Assembly: GCF_003815655.1 (NCBI RefSeq)
Contig: NZ_CP033917.1
Coordinates: 434,001 to 498,000, forward strand
Source of the DNA: Chryseobacterium sp. G0201
Lineage (GTDB): Bacteria; Bacteroidota; Bacteroidia; Flavobacteriales; Weeksellaceae
Direction of reading: 5' to 3'
DNA length: 64,000 bases
A program made the translations under genes and the position numbers. Numbering within the stretch: the first letter of the stretch is position 1; every line of letters starts with the position of its first letter. Below the pieces are notes generated by a model. The model saw only the letters and a list, made by a program, of their open reading frames with translations, had not been told where the DNA came from and made no database searches. This document shows positions 1 to 8,107 of this stretch, one piece after another.

Positions 1-1539
1 GAAAAGATATTATGGATAGATGATGAAATAGATTTACTTAGACCTCATATTGTATTTTTAGAGAAAAAAGGTTACCACGTAACCCCCGTAAACAACGTAA
101 ATGAGGCATTAGAATTAATAGATTCAGAAAAATTTGCACTTACTTTAATAGATGAAAATATGCCTGGAATTTCCGGGCTTGAGGCTATACCTATGATCAA
201 ACAAAGAGATAGTTCTCTGAAAATAGTGATGGTAACAAAAAGCGAAGAAGAACATATTATGGAAGAAGCCATAGGTTCTCAAATCGCTGATTATATTCTG
301 AAGCCTGTAAATCCTAATCAGATTTTATTATCATTAAAGAAAAATCTTCAGGAAGACAATCTTGTCGAGCAAAAGACAATTTTACAATATCAGCAGGAAT
401 TCAGAAACCTGTCTATGGAACTTTCTTATTTAAGAACGTATCAGGATTGGGCAGAATATTACAAAAAAATCGTTAGTTGGGAGATTAAGTTTGATAAAGT
501 TGCAGATAATGAATTTGCAGATCTTCTACAGTCTCAAAAAGAAGAGGCCAACATTCAGTTTGCTAAATTTATTGAGAACAATTACGAAGATTGGTTGAAT
601 GGAAATGAAAAACCATTAATGAGCCACACACTTTTCAAAGAAAAAATAAAACCGGAAGTAGAAAAAGAAAAAGTTCTTTTACTGATGGTTGACAACCTTC
701 GTTACGATCAGTGGAAAGTAATTGAACCTTTGTTCACGAAATATTACAATAAAGTTTCAGAAGATTATTATTACAGTATTCTTCCGACAGCTACGCAATA
801 TGCGAGAAATTCTTTCTTTGCAGGATTAATGCCTTCTGAGATCGAAAAACGTTTTCCTGAAAAATGGTTCAATGATAATGAAGATGGAAACAAGAATGAA
901 TTTGAGCGTGATTTCTTAGAAGATCAAATGAAGAGAATTGGTTTAGGCTCTAAATCAATGAAATATCTAAAAGTGCTAAATGCCGATTTTGAAAGAAAGA
1001 TATACGATGACTTCAATCAGCATAAAAACAATGATCTATTGGTGATCGTTTATAACTTTATTGATATTCTTTCCCACGCAAAAACAGATAACCATATTGT
1101 AGACCAATTGATTCGTGATGATAAAACTTTCCGCTCTTTAACATCTAACTGGTTTGAAAATTCATCTTTGATTAAGATCATTAAGCTAGCTGCTGAAAGC
1201 GGTTACAAATTGGTCATCACAACCGATCATGGAACAGTTTACGTTAAAAAACCTAGTAAAGTTGTGGGCGACAGAGAAACATCCACTAATATCCGTTATA
1301 AAACAGGTAAAAGTTTAACCTACGACGACAGAGATGTTTGGGCAATTACAAACCCTGAAAAATTATTTTTACCAAAAGGAAATTTAAGCTCTAAATATAT
1401 TTTCGCTAAAAATAATATTTTCCTGGCTTATCCTAAAAATTATAATCACTTTGTGAATTATTATAAAGAAACCTACCAACACGGTGGAATATCATTGGAA
1501 GAATGTATTATTCCGATAAGTATTTTAGAACCCAAGTAG
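1..1539 (+). CDS. porX: PorX response regulator with PglZ (alkaline-phosphatase-like) domain, 5' end cut
   Basis: The frame is open from base 1, so only the first few codons are missing. Counting from the first visible codon, it has a receiver domain with the acidic pair D7-D8, phosphoacceptor D51 (in LIDENMPG), T79 and K101 (LKPVN). A helical linker follows, then a PglZ domain from about residue 190 with alkaline-phosphatase superfamily motifs MVDNLRYDQW and TTDHGT. This architecture is that of PorX, the cytoplasmic response regulator that works with PorY and a sigma factor to control type IX secretion genes in Bacteroidetes; PorX homologues have been reported to cleave oligonucleotides. It is followed by its own terminator. 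Identification is strong; which secretion genes it controls cannot be seen here. Confidence 0.93.
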   Translation, partial: EKILWIDDEIDLLRPHIVFLEKKGYHVTPVNNVNEALELIDSEKFALTLIDENMPGISGLEAIPMIKQRDSSLKIVMVTKSEEEHIMEEAIGSQIADYILKPVNPNQILLSLKKNLQEDNLVEQKTILQYQQEFRNLSMELSYLRTYQDWAEYYKKIVSWEIKFDKVADNEFADLLQSQKEEANIQFAKFIENNYEDWLNGNEKPLMSHTLFKEKIKPEVEKEKVLLLMVDNLRYDQWKVIEPLFTKYYNKVSEDYYYSILPTATQYARNSFFAGLMPSEIEKRFPEKWFNDNEDGNKNEFERDFLEDQMKRIGLGSKSMKYLKVLNADFERKIYDDFNQHKNNDLLVIVYNFIDILSHAKTDNHIVDQLIRDDKTFRSLTSNWFENSSLIKIIKLAAESGYKLVITTDHGTVYVKKPSKVVGDRETSTNIRYKTGKSLTYDDRDVWAITNPEKLFLPKGNLSSKYIFAKNNIFLAYPKNYNHFVNYYKETYQHGGISLEECIIPISILEPK

Positions 1540-1578
1540 TTTTTTTCATAGTTTATTTAACTTTGGGTAATAAGAGTG

Positions 1579-1613
1579 GCGGAAAAAATCAATTGATTTT
1601 TTCCGCTTCTTTT
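1579..1613 (+). terminator. Rho-independent terminator of porX
   Basis: A perfect inverted repeat with 14-base arms (1579-1606, starting GCGGAAAAAATC) is followed by TTCTTTTTT. It closes the porX transcript. A TATTTTTG element (TAnnTTTG type) for the next gene lies at 1617-1624, right behind it. Confidence 0.85.
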
Positions 1614-1628
1614 TTATATTTTTGAAAC

Positions 1629-2393
1629 ATGAGATTAATTACTTACAACGTAAACGGAATAAGAGCTGCTTTTACCAAAGATTTCCTCGGTTGGCTGAAA
1701 ACAGCTGACCCGGATATCATCTGCATTCAGGAGAGTAAAGCAGGAAACGATCAAATAGACATCGAAAGCCTTGAAAAATTAGGTTATCACAGTTATTGGC
1801 ATTCGGCGGTGAGAAAAGGCTACAGCGGCGTGGGAATCGCTTCAAAAATAAAACCCAATCATGTAGAATATGGTTGCGGTATAGAAAGCTATGATAATGA
1901 GGGAAGAATTATCCGCGCAGACTTTGATGGTTTTTCTGCAATTTCTGTATATGTCCCTTCTGCATCGAATATTGAAAGGCTTGAATTTAAAATGCAGTTT
2001 TGCCATGATTTTCTAGCTTACATTAAAGAACTAAAAAAGACTATTCCTAACCTTATCATTTCGGGAGATTTTAATATCTGTCATGAAGCAATTGATATCC
2101 ATAATCCGGTTGGTTTAAAGAACACTTCCGGCTTCTTACCCATGGAAAGAGAATGGATGACCAATTTCATCGAAGAATGTGAATTGATAGACAGTTTCAG
2201 GTTTTTTAATAATGAGCCCGATAATTATACTTGGTGGAGCTACAGGCAGAATTCCAGAGCTAATAATAAAGGCTGGAGACTGGATTACAACTTCGCTTCC
2301 TATTCATTGAAAGAAAAGCTTTCCAGAGCCGTTATTTTGAAGGAAGCAGTGCATTCTGATCATTGCCCTGCTTTAGTAGAAATTAATCTATAA
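1629..2393 (+). CDS. xth: Exodeoxyribonuclease III (AP endonuclease family)
   Basis: 254 aa, the usual length for this family. It cleaves 5' of abasic sites and removes 3' blocking groups in base-excision repair. Visible family motifs are NVNGIRAAF near the start, the metal-binding Glu in IQESKA, GDFNICH in the middle, LDYNFAS, and the catalytic HSDHCPAL near the C-terminus. The start ATG sits only five bases after a TATTTTTG promoter-like element at 1617-1624, so the transcript may be nearly leaderless. It stands alone between two terminators. Confidence 0.95.
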   Translation: MRLITYNVNGIRAAFTKDFLGWLKTADPDIICIQESKAGNDQIDIESLEKLGYHSYWHSAVRKGYSGVGIASKIKPNHVEYGCGIESYDNEGRIIRADFDGFSAISVYVPSASNIERLEFKMQFCHDFLAYIKELKKTIPNLIISGDFNICHEAIDIHNPVGLKNTSGFLPMEREWMTNFIEECELIDSFRFFNNEPDNYTWWSYRQNSRANNKGWRLDYNFASYSLKEKLSRAVILKEAVHSDHCPALVEINL

Positions 2394-2398
2394 AATAA

Positions 2399-2427
2399 AA
2401 GCCAGCTGATTCAGCTGGCTTGTTTAA
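2399..2427. terminator. Bidirectional terminator between xth and the RlpA-like gene
   Basis: The arms AAGCCAGCTG and CAGCTGGCTT (2400-2422) form a 10-bp GC-rich stem with a 3-base loop. A-rich sequence lies on the left and T-rich on the right, so it can work for both convergent genes. Confidence 0.85.
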
Positions 2428-2442
2428 TTTAAATCATAAATG

Positions 2443-2814
2443 TTAATCGATAATTTCATATTCCACCGGAATTGTACCGCGATCGGTATCTCCGATTTCA
2501 TCGAACGCGGCTCTAGACATATCTAGTGCTCTTGATGAATGGAAAGGCCCTCTATCATTAATCTTCACTATCACCTCTTTTCCATTGTTCAGATTGGTTA
2601 CTTTAATAGTTGTACCAAAAGGAAGCGTTCTGTTGGCTGCTGTAAGCTTTGAATTATCAAAGATTTCTCCGCTGGCCGTTTTTCTACCGTTAAATTTATC
2701 GTGGTAGTACGATGCATAACTTGTTTTCTTCGCATCTGTGGCATTATTCTTGAAAGAATAAACACCAAAGGTTGAAATCATCATTATGATTACGAGAATG
2801 AATCTTTTCATCAT
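2443..2814 (-). CDS. RlpA-like secreted double-psi beta-barrel protein
   Basis: 123 aa with an N-terminal hydrophobic export signal (about residues 1-22). The rest is one DPBB domain: ASYYHDKFNGRKTASGE, then ANRTLPFGT and the NDRGPF motif carrying the presumed catalytic Asp. RlpA-family proteins act on peptidoglycan, some as lytic transglycosylases of denuded glycan. The SPOR domain of full-length RlpA is absent, so septal targeting is not expected. There is no lipobox Cys. Family placement is good; enzymatic activity is inferred. Confidence 0.85.
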   Translation of the reverse strand: MMKRFILVIIMMISTFGVYSFKNNATDAKKTSYASYYHDKFNGRKTASGEIFDNSKLTAANRTLPFGTTIKVTNLNNGKEVIVKINDRGPFHSSRALDMSRAAFDEIGDTDRGTIPVEYEIID

Positions 2815-2841
2815 CTTGAAATTTTATTGGTTTTGACTCAG

Positions 2842-2849
2842 CAAAAGTA
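2842..2849 (-). promoter_or_regulatory. Promoter -7 element of the RlpA-like gene
   Basis: Reads TACTTTTG on the minus strand, a match to the Bacteroidetes -7 consensus TAnnTTTG, 28 bases upstream of the start codon. A clear TTG -33 element is not seen. Confidence 0.45.
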
Positions 2850-3272
2850 TCATGAATATGGTAAAGTCAGCAGTCGAAATGTTAAAAACTGTTAACGAAA
2901 ACTTAATTCTATCACAACGACCCTTGTAACTCCCTATTAATAGGCTTCTTAGAGTACATTGTTAAAAAGTGTTAAAAATAGCGTTAAAAAGTTAACGAAA
3001 TTAACTAATTAAAGCATAATTTAAAAAAACACAAATTAAAAGTTACTGAAAATCAATATCTTAAAATTTTTAACAAATTCTGATAAATCTGTATCAAAAA
3101 CTTAATTGAAAAAACTTATCTCGTTTTTATTCAATATAAACTGTTTTTAATTAATTCTATTCTACAAATTATTATAAGCGACATGAACCTACGATATTGA
3201 AAGAATAGTTTAATAAACAATACTAAATTTCATTACAACAATAAGAACTTCAAAATTAGTCAACTAAGATTA
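2850..3272. other. Intergenic region without a gene; cluster of GTTAA boxes
   Basis: No ORF with coding character on either strand. The part nearest the RlpA-like gene (2881-3000) holds six GTTAA-containing boxes (at 2881, 2891, 2961, 2971, 2983 and 2991), several spaced 10 bases apart. The rest is AT-rich with nothing recognisable. Confidence 0.5.
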
Positions 3273-3308
3273 AAAACAAAAAACCAATGAGATAAGTCAT
3301 TGGTTTTT
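3273..3308 (-). terminator. Terminator of the secreted-protein pair
   Basis: The arms AAAAACCAATGA (3279-3290) and TCATTGGTTTTT (3297-3308) form a 12-bp stem with a 6-base loop, 22 bases beyond the stop codon at 3331. Confidence 0.8.
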
Positions 3309-3330
3309 ATATCTAGAATGTAGATATACC

Positions 3331-4077
3331 TTATTTAGTATATTCTACAACATAATCATATGTTCCGGCAGGATAAACTACAGACATACTTGGAGAACCT
3401 GTAATAAGGTTACCGTTAGAAATATCATAAGAATAAACTCCGTTAGCGAAAACACTTCCTGTACCAGCTTTGAAAACTGTTACTCTATAAATACCAGCTG
3501 TTCCACTAGCAGGAACTGTAATAGCTCCATCAGGATAAGAGGTAGGTGCAGTAGAAGTTCCACTTGCTACAAATCTTCCTTTTTTAGCGTAAACCTGATT
3601 ATTATTTACTAAAGTATTAGTAGTTGTTTCAGCAGTTGTTACATTGAATTTCGGATCACCTCCAACTGGAAGCCATCTACCAGCAGTAACAGATCCGTTA
3701 GCAGCTCCATTTGGATTAGAAAAATAATAAAAACCAGCTGTTAAACCAGTAGTTTGAGTTGTTAATAATGGATCTGCAGTAGATCCAGTAGTAGCAGTGT
3801 TATATACTAACATTCCATCGAAATAAGAAGGAAATGTAATACCATCAGCAGGAGTTGGATCAAATCTGAAAAGTCTCAAATCTGTGTTAGGATAAACTAA
3901 ACCCTTTCCTATACTATTTGATGAAGATGCAGATGTATTAAAATTTGTACTTGCATCTAAAAATGCATTTGAATCACCAATGTTATTTTGAATAACCTGG
4001 TTTGAATTTACTTGACCTGAAACCTTAGTTAAAGATAAAGATGCAAGAAGAACTATACAAAGACTAAATTTTTTCAT
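3331..4077 (-). CDS. Secreted protein of unknown function
   Basis: 248 aa. Residues 1-21 are a signal peptide with likely cleavage before Q22 (KVSG-Q). The middle carries FDGMLVYNTATTG and GFYYFSNPNG...GRWLPVG, variants of a module seen at the N-terminus of many flavobacterial exported proteins and also in the proteins at 50.7-54.2 kb of this window. The C-terminal about 110 residues are rich in Thr, Val, Gly and Ser and end in YPAGTYDYVVEYTK, which looks like a beta-sandwich. No sorting domain or catalytic motif is recognised. It lies 14 bases after the next secreted-protein gene and shares its promoter and terminator. Confidence 0.75.
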   Translation of the reverse strand: MKKFSLCIVLLASLSLTKVSGQVNSNQVIQNNIGDSNAFLDASTNFNTSASSSNSIGKGLVYPNTDLRLFRFDPTPADGITFPSYFDGMLVYNTATTGSTADPLLTTQTTGLTAGFYYFSNPNGAANGSVTAGRWLPVGGDPKFNVTTAETTTNTLVNNNQVYAKKGRFVASGTSTAPTSYPDGAITVPASGTAGIYRVTVFKAGTGSVFANGVYSYDISNGNLITGSPSMSVVYPAGTYDYVVEYTK

Positions 4078-4091
4078 TTTTATTTATGTTT

Positions 4092-4763
4092 TTAATTTAA
4101 CGAAATAGCAACCCATGCTGTACCATCACTGATATAAGCTTTAGCTCTATTTTGTGCCAAAGCACCATTTAAAAGAGTAGGTGATCCTGCAGAATTTACA
4201 TTTACTGTACCGGTACCGGTATTGTTATTAGCAACATAAATCATTCTTCCAATGTTTCCTACTGGATTTGGAAGATCAATCGTTAATCCTGAACCAGCTT
4301 TCGTAATAATAAAAAAGTCTGTTGCAGTAGCTGTATATGCTGCAGTAGTCGTTAAAATAGTAACACTACCTCTAGTACCTTCGTATCTCTGAGGAGTAGC
4401 AGCACCGCCACCACCTACAGCAACCCAAACAGAGTTTGGTGCATCATAATAATAAAATCCAGTAGATGTTACATTAACTGTTTTACCAGTTCCTGTACCT
4501 CCTAATGCATTTACAAATACAAGGGCACCATTTTGATTGGTTGCACCTGTACCATTGCCATAAGCTGCATTTTTAGATTCTAATTCAGCTCTTGACATAC
4601 GAGGGACTAAAAGCGCATCAGGTCTTGTAGCGTCAGCTTTGTCTGCTGTAACGTCTAAAGTAGCGGCAGGTGTAGTTGTGTTAATACCCACACGCCCCTG
4701 TTGAGCTTTAGTAAGCGCTGTCATGCTAACAAGAACAGTCGCTGTTAATAAAATTTTTTTCAT
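4092..4763 (-). CDS. Secreted protein of unknown function with GINTTTP module
   Basis: 223 aa. A signal peptide (about 1-20, cut before QQGRVG) is followed by VGINTTTPAATLDV and LLVPRMSRAEL, the flavobacterial exported-protein module, then GFYYYDAPNSVWVAVGG. The last about 90 residues (YEGTRGSVTILT to WVAISLN) form a Thr/Gly/Asn-rich beta-type segment ending in GTAWVAIS. No enzyme or adhesion motif is recognised. First gene of a two-gene unit with the gene at 3331-4077, transcribed from a well-formed promoter about 200 bases upstream. Confidence 0.75.
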   Translation of the reverse strand: MKKILLTATVLVSMTALTKAQQGRVGINTTTPAATLDVTADKADATRPDALLVPRMSRAELESKNAAYGNGTGATNQNGALVFVNALGGTGTGKTVNVTSTGFYYYDAPNSVWVAVGGGGAATPQRYEGTRGSVTILTTTAAYTATATDFFIITKAGSGLTIDLPNPVGNIGRMIYVANNNTGTGTVNVNSAGSPTLLNGALAQNRAKAYISDGTAWVAISLN

Positions 4764-4962
4764 AAGTTTTTAAAGATTTTAAATTACATTTTTCATCAAT
4801 GATATTTATATTCAAATGGGACAACTCATCCCAACTTGTTCTTTAATTAAAAATAAAACAATTTATACTTAAGATGAACATTCTTAAAAGTGTTTCATTT
4901 TTGATCTAATTTTAAATACCTAACATTCATACAAATAGCATTATAAAAATCTATTCATGTTG
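4764..4962 (-). other. Long AT-rich leader of the secreted-protein pair
   Basis: About 195 bases separate the predicted transcription start from the start codon. No ORF or known riboswitch fold is recognised. The remaining gap up to rimO (4993-5178) is also AT-rich and without a recognised feature; no clear rimO terminator is seen. Confidence 0.4.
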
Positions 4963-4992
4963 CAAAGTTAGTACTTTATTATTTAATGGCAA
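4963..4992 (-). promoter_or_regulatory. Consensus Bacteroidetes promoter for the secreted-protein pair
   Basis: On the minus strand TTG (4990-4992), a 19-base spacer and TAACTTTG (4963-4970) match the -33 TTG / -7 TAnnTTTG consensus. Confidence 0.65.
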
Positions 4993-5178
4993 TAGGCACA
5001 TATAAAAAGTTTCTCAAATTCATCTCAATAAAAACATAACACATTGAAAAATAAGCACTTATGAAAAGTATTAAAATTCAATAAAATATGTTAATTTTTA
5101 TTAATGCTTAAAACAAATTTAGATATATAATATTTTTAATTGAATATATATTTAAAATTCACTAATAAACGATATATT

Positions 5179-6480
5179 TTAAACTAACTCTCCATACAAG
5201 TCGAACTCCTCAGCAGAAGTAATTTTTACCTCCGCAAATTCGCCAATAGAAATATAGGTATTATCCGCAGAAACCAGCACTGTGTTGTCAACATCAGGAG
5301 AATCATATTCTGTTCTTCCAATGAAATAGTTCCCTTCTTTTCTATCAAATACACATTTGAAAACTTTTCCAATTTTATCCTGATTCTTTTCCCAAGAAAT
5401 TTGTGACTGCAGTTCCATAATCTCTTCTACTCTGGCTTCTTTTACTTCCTGAGGAATGTCATCCTCTAAAACATACGCTGAAGTATTTTCTTCGTGAGAA
5501 TATGTGAAACAACCCAATCTGTCAAATTTTTGTTCTCTTACCCACTCCTTCATTTCCTGGAACCTTTCTTCAGTTTCTCCGGGATATCCAACAATTAAAG
5601 TTGTTCTAATGGCCATATCAGGAACTTTTTCTCTGAATTTTGCAAGAAGTGCATCCGTCTTTTCGTGAGTAGTACCTCTCTTCATCGATTTCAATAAATC
5701 TGAATTGATATGCTGAAGCGGAATATCTATATAGGTACAAACCTTAGGTTCTTCTCTGATAATATCTAAAACATCTTCTGGAAAACCGCTTGGAAAAGCA
5801 TAGTGAAGACGAATCCATTCTACCCCTTCTACTTTTACAAGTTCTTTTAATAAATCTCCGAGTGCACGTTTTTTATAGATATCTAAACCGTAATAAGTAA
5901 GATCCTGAGCTATTAAAATTAATTCTTTAGTTCCTTTTTTTGCTAATTTCTGAGCTTCAGAAACTAATTTCTCGATCGGCGTAGAAGTATGACCACCACG
6001 CATTAAAGGAATCGCACAAAAAGAGCATGGCCTGTCACAACCCTCAGATATTTTTAAGTATGCATAATGTCTTGGAGTAGTTGTTAATCTCTCCCCCACC
6101 AACTCGTGCTTATAATCTGCACCTAAATGCTTTAATAAAATGGGAAGATCTCTGGTTCCGAAGTATTGGTCTACATCCGGAATTTCTTTAATCAAGTCTG
6201 GTTTATATCTTTCAGAAAGACAGCCTGTAACAAAAACCTTTTCAACTTCACCTCTATTTTTAGCCTCTACATACTCCAAAATGGTATTAATAGATTCTTC
6301 CTTGGCATTATCTATAAATCCGCAAGTGTTGATAACAACGATATCACCCTTATCTTCATGTACCACTTCTTTTCCATTGGCTTTCAGCTGGCTCATCAAT
6401 ACTTCAGAGTCATATACATTCTTCGAGCAGCCGAGTGTGACGATGTTAATTTTCTTCTTACCTATGGATTTTGTACGCAT
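5179..6480 (-). CDS. rimO: Ribosomal protein S12 methylthiotransferase RimO
   Basis: 433 aa radical-SAM enzyme that methylthiolates an Asp of ribosomal protein S12. The N-terminal MTTase domain has cluster cysteines in LGCSKNVYDSE, NTCGFIDNA and TGCLSERY. The radical SAM CxxxCxxC is in SEGCDRPCSFCAIPL. A TRAM-like domain fills the C-terminus from about residue 370. The length and the order of motifs distinguish it from MiaB. The start is supported by a TATCTTTG promoter element about 20 bases upstream (6500-6507). It is convergent with nothing and separated from the polysaccharide locus by a terminator. Confidence 0.96.
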   Translation of the reverse strand: MRTKSIGKKKINIVTLGCSKNVYDSEVLMSQLKANGKEVVHEDKGDIVVINTCGFIDNAKEESINTILEYVEAKNRGEVEKVFVTGCLSERYKPDLIKEIPDVDQYFGTRDLPILLKHLGADYKHELVGERLTTTPRHYAYLKISEGCDRPCSFCAIPLMRGGHTSTPIEKLVSEAQKLAKKGTKELILIAQDLTYYGLDIYKKRALGDLLKELVKVEGVEWIRLHYAFPSGFPEDVLDIIREEPKVCTYIDIPLQHINSDLLKSMKRGTTHEKTDALLAKFREKVPDMAIRTTLIVGYPGETEERFQEMKEWVREQKFDRLGCFTYSHEENTSAYVLEDDIPQEVKEARVEEIMELQSQISWEKNQDKIGKVFKCVFDRKEGNYFIGRTEYDSPDVDNTVLVSADNTYISIGEFAEVKITSAEEFDLYGELV

Positions 6481-6499
6481 CTTTTTGATTTTGAGTTTG

Positions 6500-6507
6500 C
6501 AAAGATA
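6500..6507 (-). promoter_or_regulatory. Promoter -7 element of rimO
   Basis: TATCTTTG on the minus strand, matching TAnnTTTG, 20 bases before the ATG. No obvious TTG at -33. Confidence 0.5.
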
Positions 6508-6530
6508 CGAAATATTGAAGAGTATGAATT

Positions 6531-6564
6531 AAAAAAAGAGAACCACTTTAATAAAGTGATTCTC
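6531..6564 (-). terminator. Terminator of the polysaccharide locus
   Basis: The arms GAGAACCACTTTA and TAAAGTGATTCTC (6538-6564) form a stem with one G-U pair and almost no loop, followed on the minus strand by seven U. It starts about 10 bases after the rfbC stop. Confidence 0.88.
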
Positions 6565-6574
6565 AATATGCTAT

Positions 6575-7120
6575 TTAAAAGTTTTTATCTTTAAAGCCTG
6601 GTGAATTTTGATCTTTCTCTGAAAGAATCATATCCTTTGGATCAACTTTCCAATCGATGTTAAGCTCTGGATCATCAAATTTCACACTTCCTTCAGATTC
6701 TTTATTATAAAAATTATCACATTTATAGGCAAAAACAGCAGTTTCACTTAAAACTGAAAACCCATGTCCAAAACCTCTAGGAATATATAACTGGAGTTTA
6801 TTTTCTTCGGTAAGCTCTATTCCGAACCATTTACCAAATGTTGGAGAATCTTCTCTCAAGTCAACAGCAACATCCCAGACTTTCCCTTCCAAACATGAAA
6901 CGAGTTTAGCCTGAGCGTGTTCTCCTTTCTGTAAGTGTAATCCTCTTAAAACACCATAAGAAGATTTAGAAATATTATCCTGAACGAAATGACCGTTCAT
7001 TGATGTTAATTCTTCAAATTTTTTCTCATTAAATTTTTCAAAGAAATAACCTCTATCATCTTCAAAAATAGTAGGTTCTATTATATAACAGTCTTTCAGT
7101 GGTGTTTCTTTTATTTTCAT
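6575..7120 (-). CDS. rfbC: dTDP-4-dehydrorhamnose 3,5-epimerase
   Basis: 181 aa RmlC/RfbC cupin enzyme, normal length. Signature segments are FEDDRGYFFEKFN, the substrate-binding QDNISKSSYGVLRGLHLQ with the catalytic His, and IPRGFGHGFSVLSE. It epimerises C3 and C5 of dTDP-4-keto-6-deoxyglucose on the way to dTDP-L-rhamnose. It is the last gene of the polysaccharide locus. The partner genes rfbA, rfbB and rfbD are not in this window, so here it is an orphan and either uses dTDP-sugar made elsewhere or acts on a related keto-sugar. Confidence 0.9.
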   Translation of the reverse strand: MKIKETPLKDCYIIEPTIFEDDRGYFFEKFNEKKFEELTSMNGHFVQDNISKSSYGVLRGLHLQKGEHAQAKLVSCLEGKVWDVAVDLREDSPTFGKWFGIELTEENKLQLYIPRGFGHGFSVLSETAVFAYKCDNFYNKESEGSVKFDDPELNIDWKVDPKDMILSEKDQNSPGFKDKNF

Positions 7121-7141
7121 AAGTTTAATTCTAAGGCTATT

Positions 7142-8104
7142 CTAAAGGTTGTATTGTTTTTTTAAACTCAATTTTAATCCTAAATAAACTCCGCCAACAG
7201 GGATAAATATTATCGGAATAATAACCCAAATTGGAAGTTGCGAATTTATTAAAAACAAATTAATAATCAATTGAACAAAAGTATAAACAAAACTTATAAC
7301 TAGATGTGAAACTTTTCTTTCATTAGCAAACAATTGATATAAGTGTCTTCTGTGCGCTTCAAAAATATTTTCTTTCAGTAATAATCTTTCAGTTATGGTA
7401 AGTACAACTTCAAGTCCATAAATTGATAATAATAAAATGTACTTATAATCTTGGGTTTTCATGATCAATAAAGTAATAAGACCAATTACCCAAAAACCAA
7501 TCCCCATACTTCCTACATCTCCGGCAAAGCATTTTGCTTTTTTCCTAAAATTAAAGAATAAAAATACCAGAGAAGCCAAAATAGGATAAATAATAAAATC
7601 ATTATCTGTAAATAATATTATTTCTTTATTTATATAAAGCAATGATGATAAAGTAACGAGACTGTAAATTCCGGTCATTCCGTTAATCCCATCCATAAAA
7701 TTATAGGCATTAAGTGTTCCAATAATTAAAATAAATAATATTGGCCAAACCCAATATGGCATTAAATTGAAAGCTCCGGTGAAATAAAGCAGTAAAATCA
7801 CAGAAATAAGATGAACTGAAAGCCTAATTCTGTTCGATAAGGTTTTGACATCATCGATAAAACTGATCGTACAAATTGCCAATAGACCTAATCCAAAAGA
7901 CCAATATTCATGTATAGCTTCATTCAAATTAAATACACAAAAAATAATAAATGCAATAGGAAAAATAATTCCTCCACCTCTAAGAGTTATCTGAGAATGG
8001 GCGCTTCTGTGGTTGGGTTTATCAATGATATTATATTTGTTGGCTATTCTGAAATAAACCAACATTGATACAAAAAGTAAAACTGTTATAATTACAAATT
8101 CCAT
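7142..8104 (-). CDS. wbpL: WbpL/WecA-like undecaprenyl-phosphate sugar-1-phosphate transferase
   Basis: 320 aa polytopic membrane protein of the MraY/WecA superfamily (about ten hydrophobic segments). Family motifs are FIDDVKTL (Mg-binding Asp pair), NAYNFMDGINGMTG, FAGDVGSMGIG and the cytosolic EAHRRHLYQLF. Such enzymes start repeat-unit assembly by moving a HexNAc-1-phosphate onto undecaprenyl phosphate. The neighbour order (glycosyltransferase, NAD-dependent 4-reductase, this gene) is the same as wbjE-wbjF-wbpL in Pseudomonas O-antigen loci, so D-FucNAc or D-QuiNAc is the likely first sugar. No WcaJ-type initiating transferase is in the locus. Confidence 0.87.
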   Translation of the reverse strand: MEFVIITVLLFVSMLVYFRIANKYNIIDKPNHRSAHSQITLRGGGIIFPIAFIIFCVFNLNEAIHEYWSFGLGLLAICTISFIDDVKTLSNRIRLSVHLISVILLLYFTGAFNLMPYWVWPILFILIIGTLNAYNFMDGINGMTGIYSLVTLSSLLYINKEIILFTDNDFIIYPILASLVFLFFNFRKKAKCFAGDVGSMGIGFWVIGLITLLIMKTQDYKYILLLSIYGLEVVLTITERLLLKENIFEAHRRHLYQLFANERKVSHLVISFVYTFVQLIINLFLINSQLPIWVIIPIIFIPVGGVYLGLKLSLKKQYNL

Positions 8105-8107
8105 ACG

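Noticed and set aside
6140..6594. Overlapping plus-strand open frames within rimO and its upstream
   Set aside because: They are antisense shadows of rimO with no family resemblance.
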